Source of the DNA: Frankia sp.
GTDB taxonomy: Bacteria; Actinomycetota; Actinomycetes; Frankiales; Frankiaceae
Direction of reading: 5' to 3'
DNA: 12,803 nt
NCBI GenBank assembly: GCA_019689615.1
Contig: JADGHD010000080.1
Coordinates: 1 to 12,803 of the forward strand
Made by a program: the position numbers and the translations under genes. Below the pieces are notes generated by a model. The model did not search any database. It was not told the DNA's origin and saw only the letters and a list, made by a program, of their open reading frames with translations. This document shows positions 6,982 through 12,803 of this stretch, one piece after another; position 1 is the first letter of the stretch, and every line of letters begins with the position of its first letter.

Positions 6982-8012
6982 GCGCCCGCCTCCGGCCAGG
7001 GCGGGGGCAGCGGGCGCGGCGGATGGCGCAGCACCCCCGCGACGAAGGCCGGGTTGTTCCTGAAGTAGCGCCGCCACAGCCGGCGCGGCTCCTGGATCAG
7101 CCGGTAGACCCACTCCAGCCCGGTGTTGTGCAGCCACGACGGGGCCCGCTTGACCAGCCCGGCGTGCATGTCGAAGGCGGCGCCCACCCCGAGCAGCACC
7201 GGCGCGTCCAGCCTGTCCCGGTGCTCGGCCATCCAGCGCTCCTGCTTGGGCGTGGACAGGCCGACCCAGACCAGGTCGGGCGCGAGACTGTTGATCTCGG
7301 CGACGATCGCCTCGTCCTCCGCCTCGGTGAGCGGGCGGAACGGCGGCGAGTGGGTGCCGACGACGGCGAGGTTGGGCATCGTCTCCCGCAGCCGGTTGAC
7401 GAGCAGCTCGGGGACGCCCTCCCTGCCGCCGTAGAAGTAGCTGGTCCAGCCCTTCTTCTCGGCGGCGGCGAGCACGTCGAGCATCAGGTCCGGCCCGCGG
7501 ACGTGCCCGGTCTGGGTCATCCTGGCGTAGCGGGCGCACCACACGAGCGGCATCCCGTCCGGGGCGGTGAGCCCCGACCGGTTGTGGATCTCGCGCAGCG
7601 CCGGGTCGCGCTGCGACTCCATCACTCCGTGGACTCCGGTGGCGCAGACGTACTTCCGCTCGCGCCGGGCGATCCAGTCACCGATCAGTGCGACGGCGCC
7701 AGCCCGGTCGATGGCGCTGACGTGCACGCCGAGCACGTCGTAGCGGACGGGCTCCGGCAGCGGCCCCGCGGGCCGCCCGCCGGCCTGGCTGGTGCCCGCG
7801 GCGTCGGCAGCTTCACCGGCTGGCGCGTCGGCCTGGCCTACCAGGCGCAGCGGCCGGTCAGGCGCCGCCGGCCCGACCGCCGGGTCCGGCTCGACCACCG
7901 GCGCGACAGCCGAGGCGAGCGGGGACGCCGGCGCCGCCGGCGCCTGCGCCGCCGCGGATGGCGCCGCCGCCTGCTGTCCACCCGGCTCGGATTGTTCGGA
8001 CCGAAGTGTCAC
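6978..8012 (-). CDS. WecG/TagA/CpsF family (GT26) glycosyltransferase
   Basis: This 344-residue enzyme belongs to the family that transfers N-acetylmannosamine(uronic acid) or related sugars onto an undecaprenyl-PP-linked sugar at the inner membrane face. Family marks are T-A-P-D-G-M-P-L-V-W (149-158, with Asp152 in the position of the proposed catalytic base), R-G-P-D-L (172-176), F-Y-G-G (193-196), V-G-L-S-T-P-K-Q-E-R (250-259), G-A-A-F-D (277-281), and R-A-P-S-W followed by E-W-x-Y-R-L and E-P-R-R-L (289-312). Residues 1-88 are an Ala/Pro-rich extension absent from typical members of about 240-260 residues. I chose GTG 8012 over the GTG nine codons upstream because GAGGGGGG (8025-8018) sits five bases before it. 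It probably adds the second sugar of the repeat unit. The exact sugar is unknown. Confidence 0.9.
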   Translation of the reverse strand: MTLRSEQSEPGGQQAAAPSAAAQAPAAPASPLASAVAPVVEPDPAVGPAAPDRPLRLVGQADAPAGEAADAAGTSQAGGRPAGPLPEPVRYDVLGVHVSAIDRAGAVALIGDWIARRERKYVCATGVHGVMESQRDPALREIHNRSGLTAPDGMPLVWCARYARMTQTGHVRGPDLMLDVLAAAEKKGWTSYFYGGREGVPELLVNRLRETMPNLAVVGTHSPPFRPLTEAEDEAIVAEINSLAPDLVWVGLSTPKQERWMAEHRDRLDAPVLLGVGAAFDMHAGLVKRAPSWLHNTGLEWVYRLIQEPRRLWRRYFRNNPAFVAGVLRHPPRPLPPPWPEAGA

Positions 8013-8017
8013 TCTGT

Positions 8018-8025
8018 CCCCCCTC
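8018..8025 (-). promoter_or_regulatory. Ribosome binding site for the GT26 gene
   Basis: GAGGGGGG is followed by ACAGA and GTG (8012-8010). This is the best Shine-Dalgarno match in the region and sets the start nine codons inside the longest open frame. Confidence 0.7.
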
Positions 8026-8029
8026 GGGA

Positions 8030-8054
8030 CTGTACGCACGAACCGTGCATACAG
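8030..8054 (-). promoter_or_regulatory. Inverted repeat just upstream of the GT26 ribosome binding site
   Basis: On the plus strand the arms are CTGTACGCACG (8030-8040) and CGTGCATACAG (8044-8054), separated by AAC: 11 bp with one mismatch, which becomes a G-U wobble in minus-strand RNA. It ends four bases before the Shine-Dalgarno run, so it could be an operator or an RNA stem affecting GT26 translation. The rest of the 192-bp gap (8013-8204) holds a perfect palindrome GCCGGGCCCGGC (8067-8078) and no gene I can support. A gap this long inside an otherwise compact gene row leaves room for an internal promoter, but I see no clear -35/-10 pair. Confidence 0.45.
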
Positions 8055-8204
8055 GGTGGTCTGGTAGCCGGGCCCGGCCGCCGGGGGATGCGACCCGGCC
8101 CGCCCACTGCCTGGGACCGCGTCGCCGGGTCCTCAACTCCTCATCGCTCGCCGCTCGCCGTCCGACCGCGCCGGGACCAGCGCCGATCGACCCCTCGGTC
8201 CTGC

Positions 8205-9176
8205 CTAGAGACGGGCAACGGCGGACGGACGGTTGCCGATCCCGAAATAGTTGTGTGGCCCCGGCAGGAGCAGCTTGCGGAACTTGTCGGGCTGCACGGC
8301 GAGCACGCCGATCGCCTCGTAGCAGCGCGCCTTCTCGTACAGCGGGAGGTCCTGGCGGGCGATCGCCTCCCGGTAGCCGCGCACCATCCGGGTGACCGGC
8401 GGCAGGATCGTCCGCTTCGCGTTCGGGTCCGCCCACTTGGCCTTCTGCCAGACGCTCAGGTGGTTGGACGCGCGCTCGTGGAACCGCCGCTCGAACAGCG
8501 GTTCCTCGGCCTCCCGCCACGTGCCCAGGAGCGCGAGCTCGGCCAGCAGCACCTTGTCGGTGCCGTAGAAGCGCTGCTGCAGCGGGGTCTTCAGCAGCGC
8601 GTCCCGGCGCAGCAGCCCGAAGATCTCGAAGCACCAGCGGGTGTTGAGCAGCACGTCCCGCAGCCGCACGTGCGGCAGCGGGGAACGCAGGCGGCGCTGG
8701 GAGATCGGCCGGTCCGGCGGGTCGACGTGCTCACCGTGAGGGGTGCGGTAGCCGTCGCCGTCGCGCTCCAGCGGCCGGCCCTCCTCGTCGATGTAGGCCG
8801 TCAGCGAGTGCGCCAGGACCGCGTCCGGGTCGTCGCGCAGCAGCTCGTAGGTGCGCTCCAGGAAGCCCGGCCGGACGACGTCGTCGTCGGCGACCCAGCG
8901 GAACAGCGGGGCCCGCGAGAGCCTTACCACCTCGTTGTAGTTGGCGTTGGCGCCGATGTTCCGCTCCTGGCGCACGTAACGCACCCGGTCGTCAGCTCGG
9001 GCGTATTCCCGGCAGATCTCCTCGGTGGCGTCCGTGGACGCATTGTCCGAGATGATCAGTTCCAGGTCGCCGAACGTCTGGCCAAGCAGCGAGTCGAGCG
9101 CGGGGCGTAGGAACCTGTCGCCGTTATAGATGGGCAACCCCATGCTGATCTTGGGTTGCCAGTTCTCCCTGGTCAT
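8205..9176 (-). CDS. GT2-family glycosyltransferase (GT-A fold)
   Basis: This 323-residue cytoplasmic, probably membrane-associated enzyme is an inverting GT2 transferase. It opens with K-I-S-M-G-L-P-I-Y-N-G-D (9-20), followed by L-I-I-S-D-N-A-S-T-D (40-49) for nucleotide binding. The metal-binding DxD region is W-V-A-D-D-D (94-99). Y-G-T-D-K-V-L-L-A-E (204-213) is the likely acceptor or catalytic-base region. A C-terminal extension of about 90 residues has no strong transmembrane helix. GGGAAGG (9190-9184) lies seven bases before the ATG. The gap to the epimerase gene upstream is 36 bp, so the two are very probably cotranscribed. A natural idea is that this enzyme uses the sugar made by the epimerase, but that rests on position only. 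Confidence 0.9.
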   Translation of the reverse strand: MTRENWQPKISMGLPIYNGDRFLRPALDSLLGQTFGDLELIISDNASTDATEEICREYARADDRVRYVRQERNIGANANYNEVVRLSRAPLFRWVADDDVVRPGFLERTYELLRDDPDAVLAHSLTAYIDEEGRPLERDGDGYRTPHGEHVDPPDRPISQRRLRSPLPHVRLRDVLLNTRWCFEIFGLLRRDALLKTPLQQRFYGTDKVLLAELALLGTWREAEEPLFERRFHERASNHLSVWQKAKWADPNAKRTILPPVTRMVRGYREAIARQDLPLYEKARCYEAIGVLAVQPDKFRKLLLPGPHNYFGIGNRPSAVARL

Positions 9177-9212
9177 CGGCTCGCCTTCCCGTGCGGGTCA
9201 GTGTCTCCAGAC

Positions 9213-10175
9213 TCAGCGGCCGGAGTTCGCCACCTGCTTCTCGATCCACCGGTAGGTCGGGGTAAGGCCTTCCTCCAGCGAGGTCTTTGGCTCCCAGCCG
9301 AGCACCTGGCGCAGGAGGGAGTTGTCGGAGTTGCGGCCACGGACGCCCTGCGGGCCGTCGACGTGCCTGATGGTGATGCCGGGCTTTCCGCTGATCCCGA
9401 TGATGATCTCGGCCAGCTGGTTGATGGAAACCATCTCGTCGGTGCCGAGGTTCAGCGGGCCGGTGTAGTCGGACATCATCAGCCGGTAGATGCCCTCGAC
9501 GCAGTCGTCGATGTAGCAGAAGGACCTGGTCTGCTCGCCGTCGCCCCAGACCTCGATCTCGCCGCCCGGCTCGGCGAGCGCGACCTTGCGGCACAGCGCC
9601 GCCGGAGCCTTCTCCCGGCCGCCCTGGAAGGTGCCGTTGGGGCCGTAGATGTTGTGGAACCGGACGGTGCGGGTGTCGATCCCGAACTCCTCGCCGCCGT
9701 AGCGGTTGATCAGCTCGCCGAGGATCTTCTCCCAGCCGTAGGCGTCCTGCGGGGCGGCCGGGAAGGCGTCCGACTCCTTCAGGCCGGCGACCTGGGACTC
9801 GGTCTGCAGGTGCTCCGGGTAGATGCAGGCGGAGGAGGTGTAGAGGTACCGGCTGACGCCGTTGATGCGTGCGGCCTCAAAGGTGTGCAGGTCGATCAGC
9901 GCGTTGTTGCGCAGGATCGTGCCGTGGTTCGCGGAGATGAACCCCATCCCGCCCATGTCCGCGGCCAGCGCGTAGACATGGTTGACGCCGCGGGTCGCCT
10001 GGAGGCAGTTGTCGTACCGGCGGAGGTCGAGCACCTCGAACTCATCCGCGTCGGTCTCGGAGAACTCCGGCAGCTTCTGGTCCACCCCGCGGACCCAGTA
10101 ACCCCGTTCCTTCAGGTAGGTGACGAGGTGGCTGCCGATAAATCCACCCGCGCCAGTAACGAGGACCTTCTCCAC
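9213..10175 (-). CDS. gme: GDP-mannose 3,5-epimerase (plant-type), extended SDR family
   Basis: This 320-residue NAD-dependent enzyme is predicted to convert GDP-D-mannose to GDP-L-galactose, with GDP-L-gulose as the 5-epimer. The NAD-binding loop is T-G-A-G-G-F-I-G-S (7-15). Blocks I recognise from plant GME are A-A-D-M-G-G-M-G-F-I (71-80), S-S-A-C-I-Y-P-E (114-121), L-K-E-S-D-A (132-137), P-Q-D-A-Y-G-x-E-K (142-150), F-H-N-I-Y-G-P (173-179), G-G-R-E-K-A-P-A-A (185-193), and G-V-R-G-R-N-S-D-N (277-285). Cys117, Tyr146, Lys150 and Lys189 match Arabidopsis Cys145, Tyr174, Lys178 and Lys217 at a constant offset of 28. That is strong evidence for the specific function rather than a generic sugar epimerase. 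The start is GTG, with AAGGGGGT (10188-10181) five bases upstream. It heads the gene row and probably supplies an L-sugar for the EPS. GDP-mannose must come from elsewhere. Confidence 0.9.
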   Translation of the reverse strand: MEKVLVTGAGGFIGSHLVTYLKERGYWVRGVDQKLPEFSETDADEFEVLDLRRYDNCLQATRGVNHVYALAADMGGMGFISANHGTILRNNALIDLHTFEAARINGVSRYLYTSSACIYPEHLQTESQVAGLKESDAFPAAPQDAYGWEKILGELINRYGGEEFGIDTRTVRFHNIYGPNGTFQGGREKAPAALCRKVALAEPGGEIEVWGDGEQTRSFCYIDDCVEGIYRLMMSDYTGPLNLGTDEMVSINQLAEIIIGISGKPGITIRHVDGPQGVRGRNSDNSLLRQVLGWEPKTSLEEGLTPTYRWIEKQVANSGR

Positions 10176-10180
10176 GGGTT

Positions 10181-10188
10181 ACCCCCTT
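10181..10188 (-). promoter_or_regulatory. Ribosome binding site for the GDP-mannose 3,5-epimerase
   Basis: AAGGGGGT is followed by AACCC and a GTG start (10175-10173). The next codons give the Rossmann-fold strand and Gly loop at the usual distance, which confirms this start. Confidence 0.7.
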
Positions 10189-10229
10189 CTTGCTTTCTGG
10201 ACCGGCGAAGCCACTGCGTGGACGACGCC

Positions 10230-10253
10230 GCACCGGGGCGCGCGGCCCGGTGC
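10230..10253. other. Stem-loop about 55 bases before the epimerase start
   Basis: GCACCGGG (10230-10237) and CCCGGTGC (10246-10253) pair perfectly over 8 bp with an 8-base loop. A second stem with one T-G wobble, CTGCCTGG/CCGGGCAG, lies at 10263-10283 and is better paired on the plus strand. They could be leader RNA structure in the epimerase transcript. No function is shown. Confidence 0.4.
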
Positions 10254-10794
10254 CTTTGCTGCCTGCCTGGACGGGCCGGGCAGCGATATCGGGAAGAGCC
10301 GGCACGAGTCCAGGGGCGGCCATGCCTGGGTTGCGGCCACGGGCCGTGGGGTGCTACGCACGCTCTGCCACCAGCGCCGCGGCCGAGCCGGCTGGGGTGA
10401 CGCGTGCGTGGCCGGTGCCGCGCGTCGGCGGGTCCGGGGAACCGAACGGACCAGGCGCGCGACCGGCCGCGGCGGGCCGCCTCGCCGTCCCTGGAAACGC
10501 ATGTCCGATGAACCCGCCACGCCTTCGCCGCCCCATGCCGCGGTTGCTCCAGAGCCCTCGCGGACGGCGTGCCCGAGGAAGGCCACTAGATCTTCATCAT
10601 GCCAGATGCGCCCCGCTCTGCCGGGAGGACGCCGGTAAATAGTAGGTCACGCCCCTGTGGGCACGATGGGCGGGTTCGCACATGCCGCAGACGGAACGTC
10701 GGCAACGGGGGTCGACTTCCCGGAGGAGCGCTCCGCGCCGATCAGCCATTGGATCTCGAAAGCGCGGCATAGCGAAACAGGAAAACAACCCGTT

Positions 10795-10807
10795 ACACGA
10801 TCAGTGT
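10795..10807. promoter_or_regulatory. Small dyad in the AT-rich island, possible operator
   Basis: ACAC (10795-10798) and GTGT (10804-10807) flank GATCA. Just beside it, minus-strand TGGCA occurs twice with an 11-base period (about 10808-10823). Both lie at or just after the candidate promoter, where a repressor or activator site would be expected. The elements are short and could be chance. Confidence 0.25.
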
Positions 10808-10813
10808 GCCAGA

Positions 10814-10841
10814 ACCATGCCAACACTACACCAAATGACAA
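10814..10841 (-). promoter_or_regulatory. Candidate promoter for the epimerase-led operon
   Basis: On the minus strand TTGTCA (10841-10836) matches five of six bases of the housekeeping -35 consensus. CATGGT (10819-10814), after a 16-base spacer, keeps the two most conserved -10 positions (A2 and T6). It lies in the AT-rich island and would give a leader of about 630 nt before the epimerase start. An isolated TANNNT-type hexamer, TACTAT (10644-10639), is an alternative without a good -35. Confidence 0.3.
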
Positions 10842-10895
10842 CTTTGCGTACCGAGTAGAACATCCTAACCTCGCCCGGTCGGGCCAGGCAGCCAG

Positions 10896-10927
10896 CCAAC
10901 CCGCGGGCGGGTGGACCGGCGCGGTCC
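10896..10927 (-). terminator. Two adjoining hairpins after the flippase stop, probable terminator
   Basis: GGACCG (10913-10918) and CGGTCC (10922-10927) form a 6-bp stem two bases after the flippase stop codon. The next stretch, 10896-10914, folds as CCA-CCCG against CGGG-TGG with one bulged base. The two share two bases, so they may be alternative folds. There is no U-tract. Their position and GC-richness suggest termination of the flippase transcript before the next operon. Confidence 0.45.
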
Positions 10928-10929
10928 GG

Positions 10930-12803
10930 CTACCCGCGGCCGCCTCGGCTGTCCGGGTCGAGGCGGCCAGCGTCGGCGGCGCCGTCCGCCGCCGGCTCGC
11001 CGACGGGCGTGGCGGCGCTGAACGCGGTCGGCCGCCGCAGCCGACCGAACGGATCCCGCTCGGCTGGCGGGAAGAAGGCTCTCTTGACGATGTACGCGTC
11101 GCCGACGTAGAGCGCGACGACTCCGGCGAGACCGCCCCAGACCAGCGCGAACGGACCGAGGCTCGCCGCCAGCGCCCCGGTGACCGCCGCCGAGACGACG
11201 ATCTGGGCCATGGCGGCCACGATCGACTCCCGCTCCCGGCCGGCGGCGATCACGATGGTGATCAGGGCGAGCACCGAGTAGCCGACGCCCTCGGCGAAGA
11301 TCGTGAACGGGAGCAGGCCGGACACCTCGTAGCTGCGCGGCAGGACGTGCGGCAGCGGGTTCCACGGCCAGTCGAACCCGAACAGCCCGGCCCAGCCCAC
11401 GATGGCGACGCCGACCAGCGCCCAGAACATGGACAGGATCTTCACGAGCCGGCGGAAGTCGCGCTGCTTGGTCCCGGTCATCAGCTCCGGGTTCAGCACC
11501 GCGAGCAGGCCGACGACCAGCACGGTCACCGGCTGGGCCAGCACGCGGGCCGCCTCGGCCTGCCCGGCGGCCTCCGAGCCGGCGGCGGCGGCGACGATCG
11601 CGGTGTTGATGAACGCGCCGCTCTGGGTCACCACCCCGGCGAACGCGATCCAGGTGCCCGAACGCAGCAGTCCGCGCAGCGTGAGCAGCTTGGGCGGGGT
11701 GAGCACGACGACGGCACGCTGGTAGCCGTAGATGCCCGACAGCAGCCGGGCGATCGTCATCGCGCCGAACGGCACCCAGGCCGCCGGCACGTGCACGATC
11801 AGCGCGATGCTCAGCAGTACGACCATCAGGCCGAGCTGCACCCCGGACACCCTGGCCGCATGCCACGACCGGCCGGACTGGTGCAGCATCCGCCGGATGT
11901 GGTCCTGCAGTGGGGAGATCAGCGCGAGCAGGGTGGCCGTGGCCGCGAACGCGACCCGGTCGGACATCGGCGCGCCGGTGGGGATCAGCAGCACCAGCGG
12001 GACCAGCGCCGCCCCGAACACCGCCGGCACCAGGCCCAGCCGCAGCGACTGGGGCAGCAGGTCGGCCCGCCGGTGCCGGTCCACGTCGGTCGAGCTCAGC
12101 TCCGCCGGGGTGAAGACCGAGTTGGCGGAGATGATCGCGACCGACATGAAGCAGGTGTAGAAGAGCGCGTACACGCCCTGCTCGGCCCCGGACAGGTAAC
12201 GCGTCGCGTAGAACCCCATCAGGAAGCTGGCCAGCGACGACATCGACGAGTCGAGCAGCCCGGCTGGCAGCCGCTTGGTCAGCCCGCCGCCACCGGCGCC
12301 GCTGGGGCGCCTGGGGTCGAGCCCGGGCGGCGGCAGCTCCGGCGGCCGGCGCCGGGTGATGCGCTCCGTGTCCTCCTGCGTGGCCAGCCGGGCGGCCACC
12401 TGGCCGGCCCGCCCCTGGGCGACGACGGTCTCCAGCAGCGGTGGCGGCAGCGCCGGACGCTTGATCCGGACGGTCGCCTCCGGGTCGAACTCCTCCGCCG
12501 GTCGCGCCGCGGCCGGCGGAGCATCCGCGCTCGCCGAGACCGGCCGCGGGGGCAGCGCTGGCGGTGGCCCGGCCGGGCCAGGCGCCGGCATCGTCGGCTC
12601 CGCGCCGGTCGGCGGCACCCGGCCACCGTGCGTCGACGGCAACCGCCCACCAGGGGGCGGCAGCGGCCGGTTCGCCCCGCGCGGCAGCGCCCGGCGCCAG
12701 TCGCGCCGCCAGCCGGTCACCCCCGGCGGCAGGCGCAGCTCGGTGCTGGCATCGGGCGGCAGCGGCGGCCGCGCACCCGGCCCGCCCCCCGTGGGATCCA
12801 CCC
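10930..12803 (-). CDS. Wzx/MATE-like polysaccharide flippase with a long Pro-rich N-terminus (5' end at or beyond window edge)
   Basis: The visible protein has 623 residues from a GTG at 12801, two bases from the window end; the true start may be outside. Residues 1-180 are Pro/Ala/Arg-rich with no hydrophobic segment and are presumably cytoplasmic. From 181 to 575 there are about 12 hydrophobic segments: roughly 188-203, 211-229, 256-274, 285-298, 320-338, 341-358, 382-402, 419-438, 454-475, 493-518, 526-548 and 551-568. L-L-D-S-S-M-S-S-L-A-S-F-L-M-G (182-196) and G-V-Y-A-L-F-Y (209-215) resemble the start of the oligosaccharide flippase family. The tail (about 580-623) is polar. Its role would be moving lipid-linked repeat units across the membrane, matching the Wzy and Wzz partners in this window. 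It is on the same strand as the rest but separated by 754 bp, so it is probably a separate transcript. A MurJ-like lipid flippase is a less likely alternative. Confidence 0.8.
   Translation of the reverse strand, partial: VDPTGGGPGARPPLPPDASTELRLPPGVTGWRRDWRRALPRGANRPLPPPGGRLPSTHGGRVPPTGAEPTMPAPGPAGPPPALPPRPVSASADAPPAAARPAEEFDPEATVRIKRPALPPPLLETVVAQGRAGQVAARLATQEDTERITRRRPPELPPPGLDPRRPSGAGGGGLTKRLPAGLLDSSMSSLASFLMGFYATRYLSGAEQGVYALFYTCFMSVAIISANSVFTPAELSSTDVDRHRRADLLPQSLRLGLVPAVFGAALVPLVLLIPTGAPMSDRVAFAATATLLALISPLQDHIRRMLHQSGRSWHAARVSGVQLGLMVVLLSIALIVHVPAAWVPFGAMTIARLLSGIYGYQRAVVVLTPPKLLTLRGLLRSGTWIAFAGVVTQSGAFINTAIVAAAAGSEAAGQAEAARVLAQPVTVLVVGLLAVLNPELMTGTKQRDFRRLVKILSMFWALVGVAIVGWAGLFGFDWPWNPLPHVLPRSYEVSGLLPFTIFAEGVGYSVLALITIVIAAGRERESIVAAMAQIVVSAAVTGALAASLGPFALVWGGLAGVVALYVGDAYIVKRAFFPPAERDPFGRLRRPTAFSAATPVGEPAADGAADAGRLDPDSRGGRG

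Larger units (their letters stand above)
10176..10929. other. 754-bp gene-free region heading the epimerase operon
   Basis: No frame on either strand has a credible start, ribosome binding site and protein composition; the open frames are Arg/Pro/Gly-rich shadows of high GC. The region falls into two parts. From 10176 to about 10740 it is GC-rich with many short inverted repeats, as in a long structured 5' leader. From about 10741 to 10860 GC drops to about 48% (58 of 120 bases) against roughly 70% around it, which is typical of an actinobacterial promoter region. Hairpins next to the flippase stop lie at its right end. Its size suggests complex control of the EPS operon, or the remains of a lost gene. 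Confidence 0.6.

Noticed and set aside
6982..7542. Upstream extension of the GT4 frame to a 599-residue protein
   Set aside because: The extra 187 residues overlap the conserved C-terminal part of GT26 in another frame. ATG 6981 has a good ribosome binding site and begins a normal GT4 N-terminus.
8067..8078. GCCGGGCCCGGC palindrome as a stand-alone regulatory site
   Set aside because: Short GC palindromes of this kind are expected by chance in DNA of this composition.
7023..9110. A 695-codon plus-strand open frame spanning GT26 and GT2
   Set aside because: It crosses two well-supported minus-strand genes and their gap, with low-complexity composition and no family resemblance.
10190..10642. 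A 150-codon plus-strand frame in the gap before the epimerase
   Set aside because: The product is Arg/Pro/Ala/Gly-rich with no recognisable motif. There is no convincing ribosome binding site, and GC bias is not concentrated at the third position.
10639..10644. TACTAT as the main -10 element of the epimerase promoter
   Set aside because: No -35-like hexamer lies 16-18 bases upstream, so it was kept only as an alternative.
10597..10841. Two minus-strand frames of 63-64 codons in the AT-rich island
   Set aside because: They overlap each other in different frames, start poorly (one at TTG inside the candidate -35 element), and lack the codon bias of neighbouring genes.

Overview
The window is about 12.8 kb of very GC-rich DNA. 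Third codon positions are strongly G/C, GTG starts are used, and long antisense shadow frames are common, all as in a filamentous actinobacterium. Gene styles (fused Wzz/P-loop protein, Pro/Ala-rich tails on membrane proteins, WecG/TagA-type transferase) would fit a Frankia-like or related actinomycete, but the genus is inferred, not shown. I see no rRNA, tRNA, CRISPR array, transposase or phage gene.

The content is most of one Wzx/Wzy-type exopolysaccharide (EPS) locus, nearly all on the minus strand. Read in transcription order from the right edge: a 12-TM flippase with a long Pro-rich N-terminal tail (10930-12803, 5' end at or beyond the window edge); hairpins just after its stop; a 754-bp gene-free region with a roughly 48% GC island that probably holds the promoter; a plant-type GDP-mannose 3,5-epimerase (9213-10175); a GT2 glycosyltransferase (8205-9176); a WecG/TagA/CpsF (GT26) transferase (6978-8012); a GT4 glycosyltransferase (5743-6981); a possible 43-codon ORF (5612-5743); a Wzz chain-length regulator fused to a degenerate BY-kinase-like P-loop domain (3884-5458); and an O-antigen polymerase/ligase-type protein (1800-3887). 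Three junctions use ATGA or TGATG stop/start overlaps.

Converging on this operon from the left is the 3' part of a plus-strand gene for a right-handed parallel beta-helix lipoprotein (1-1680). It carries a lipobox in its first nine visible residues and is a candidate surface enzyme acting on the polysaccharide. A long hairpin (1703-1749) separates the two convergent transcription units.

Putative working model: the epimerase makes GDP-L-galactose and/or GDP-L-gulose from GDP-mannose. The GT26, GT4 and GT2 enzymes extend a lipid-linked repeat unit, the flippase moves it outward, the Wzy-like protein polymerises it under Wzz control, and the beta-helix lipoprotein may trim or bind the product. 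No initiating polyprenyl-phosphate sugar-1-phosphate transferase is visible; it would have to lie outside. The most notable points are the plant-like GDP-mannose 3,5-epimerase in an EPS operon, the P-loop lysine-to-arginine change with no tyrosine tail in the Wzz fusion, and the long unexplained leader before the epimerase.
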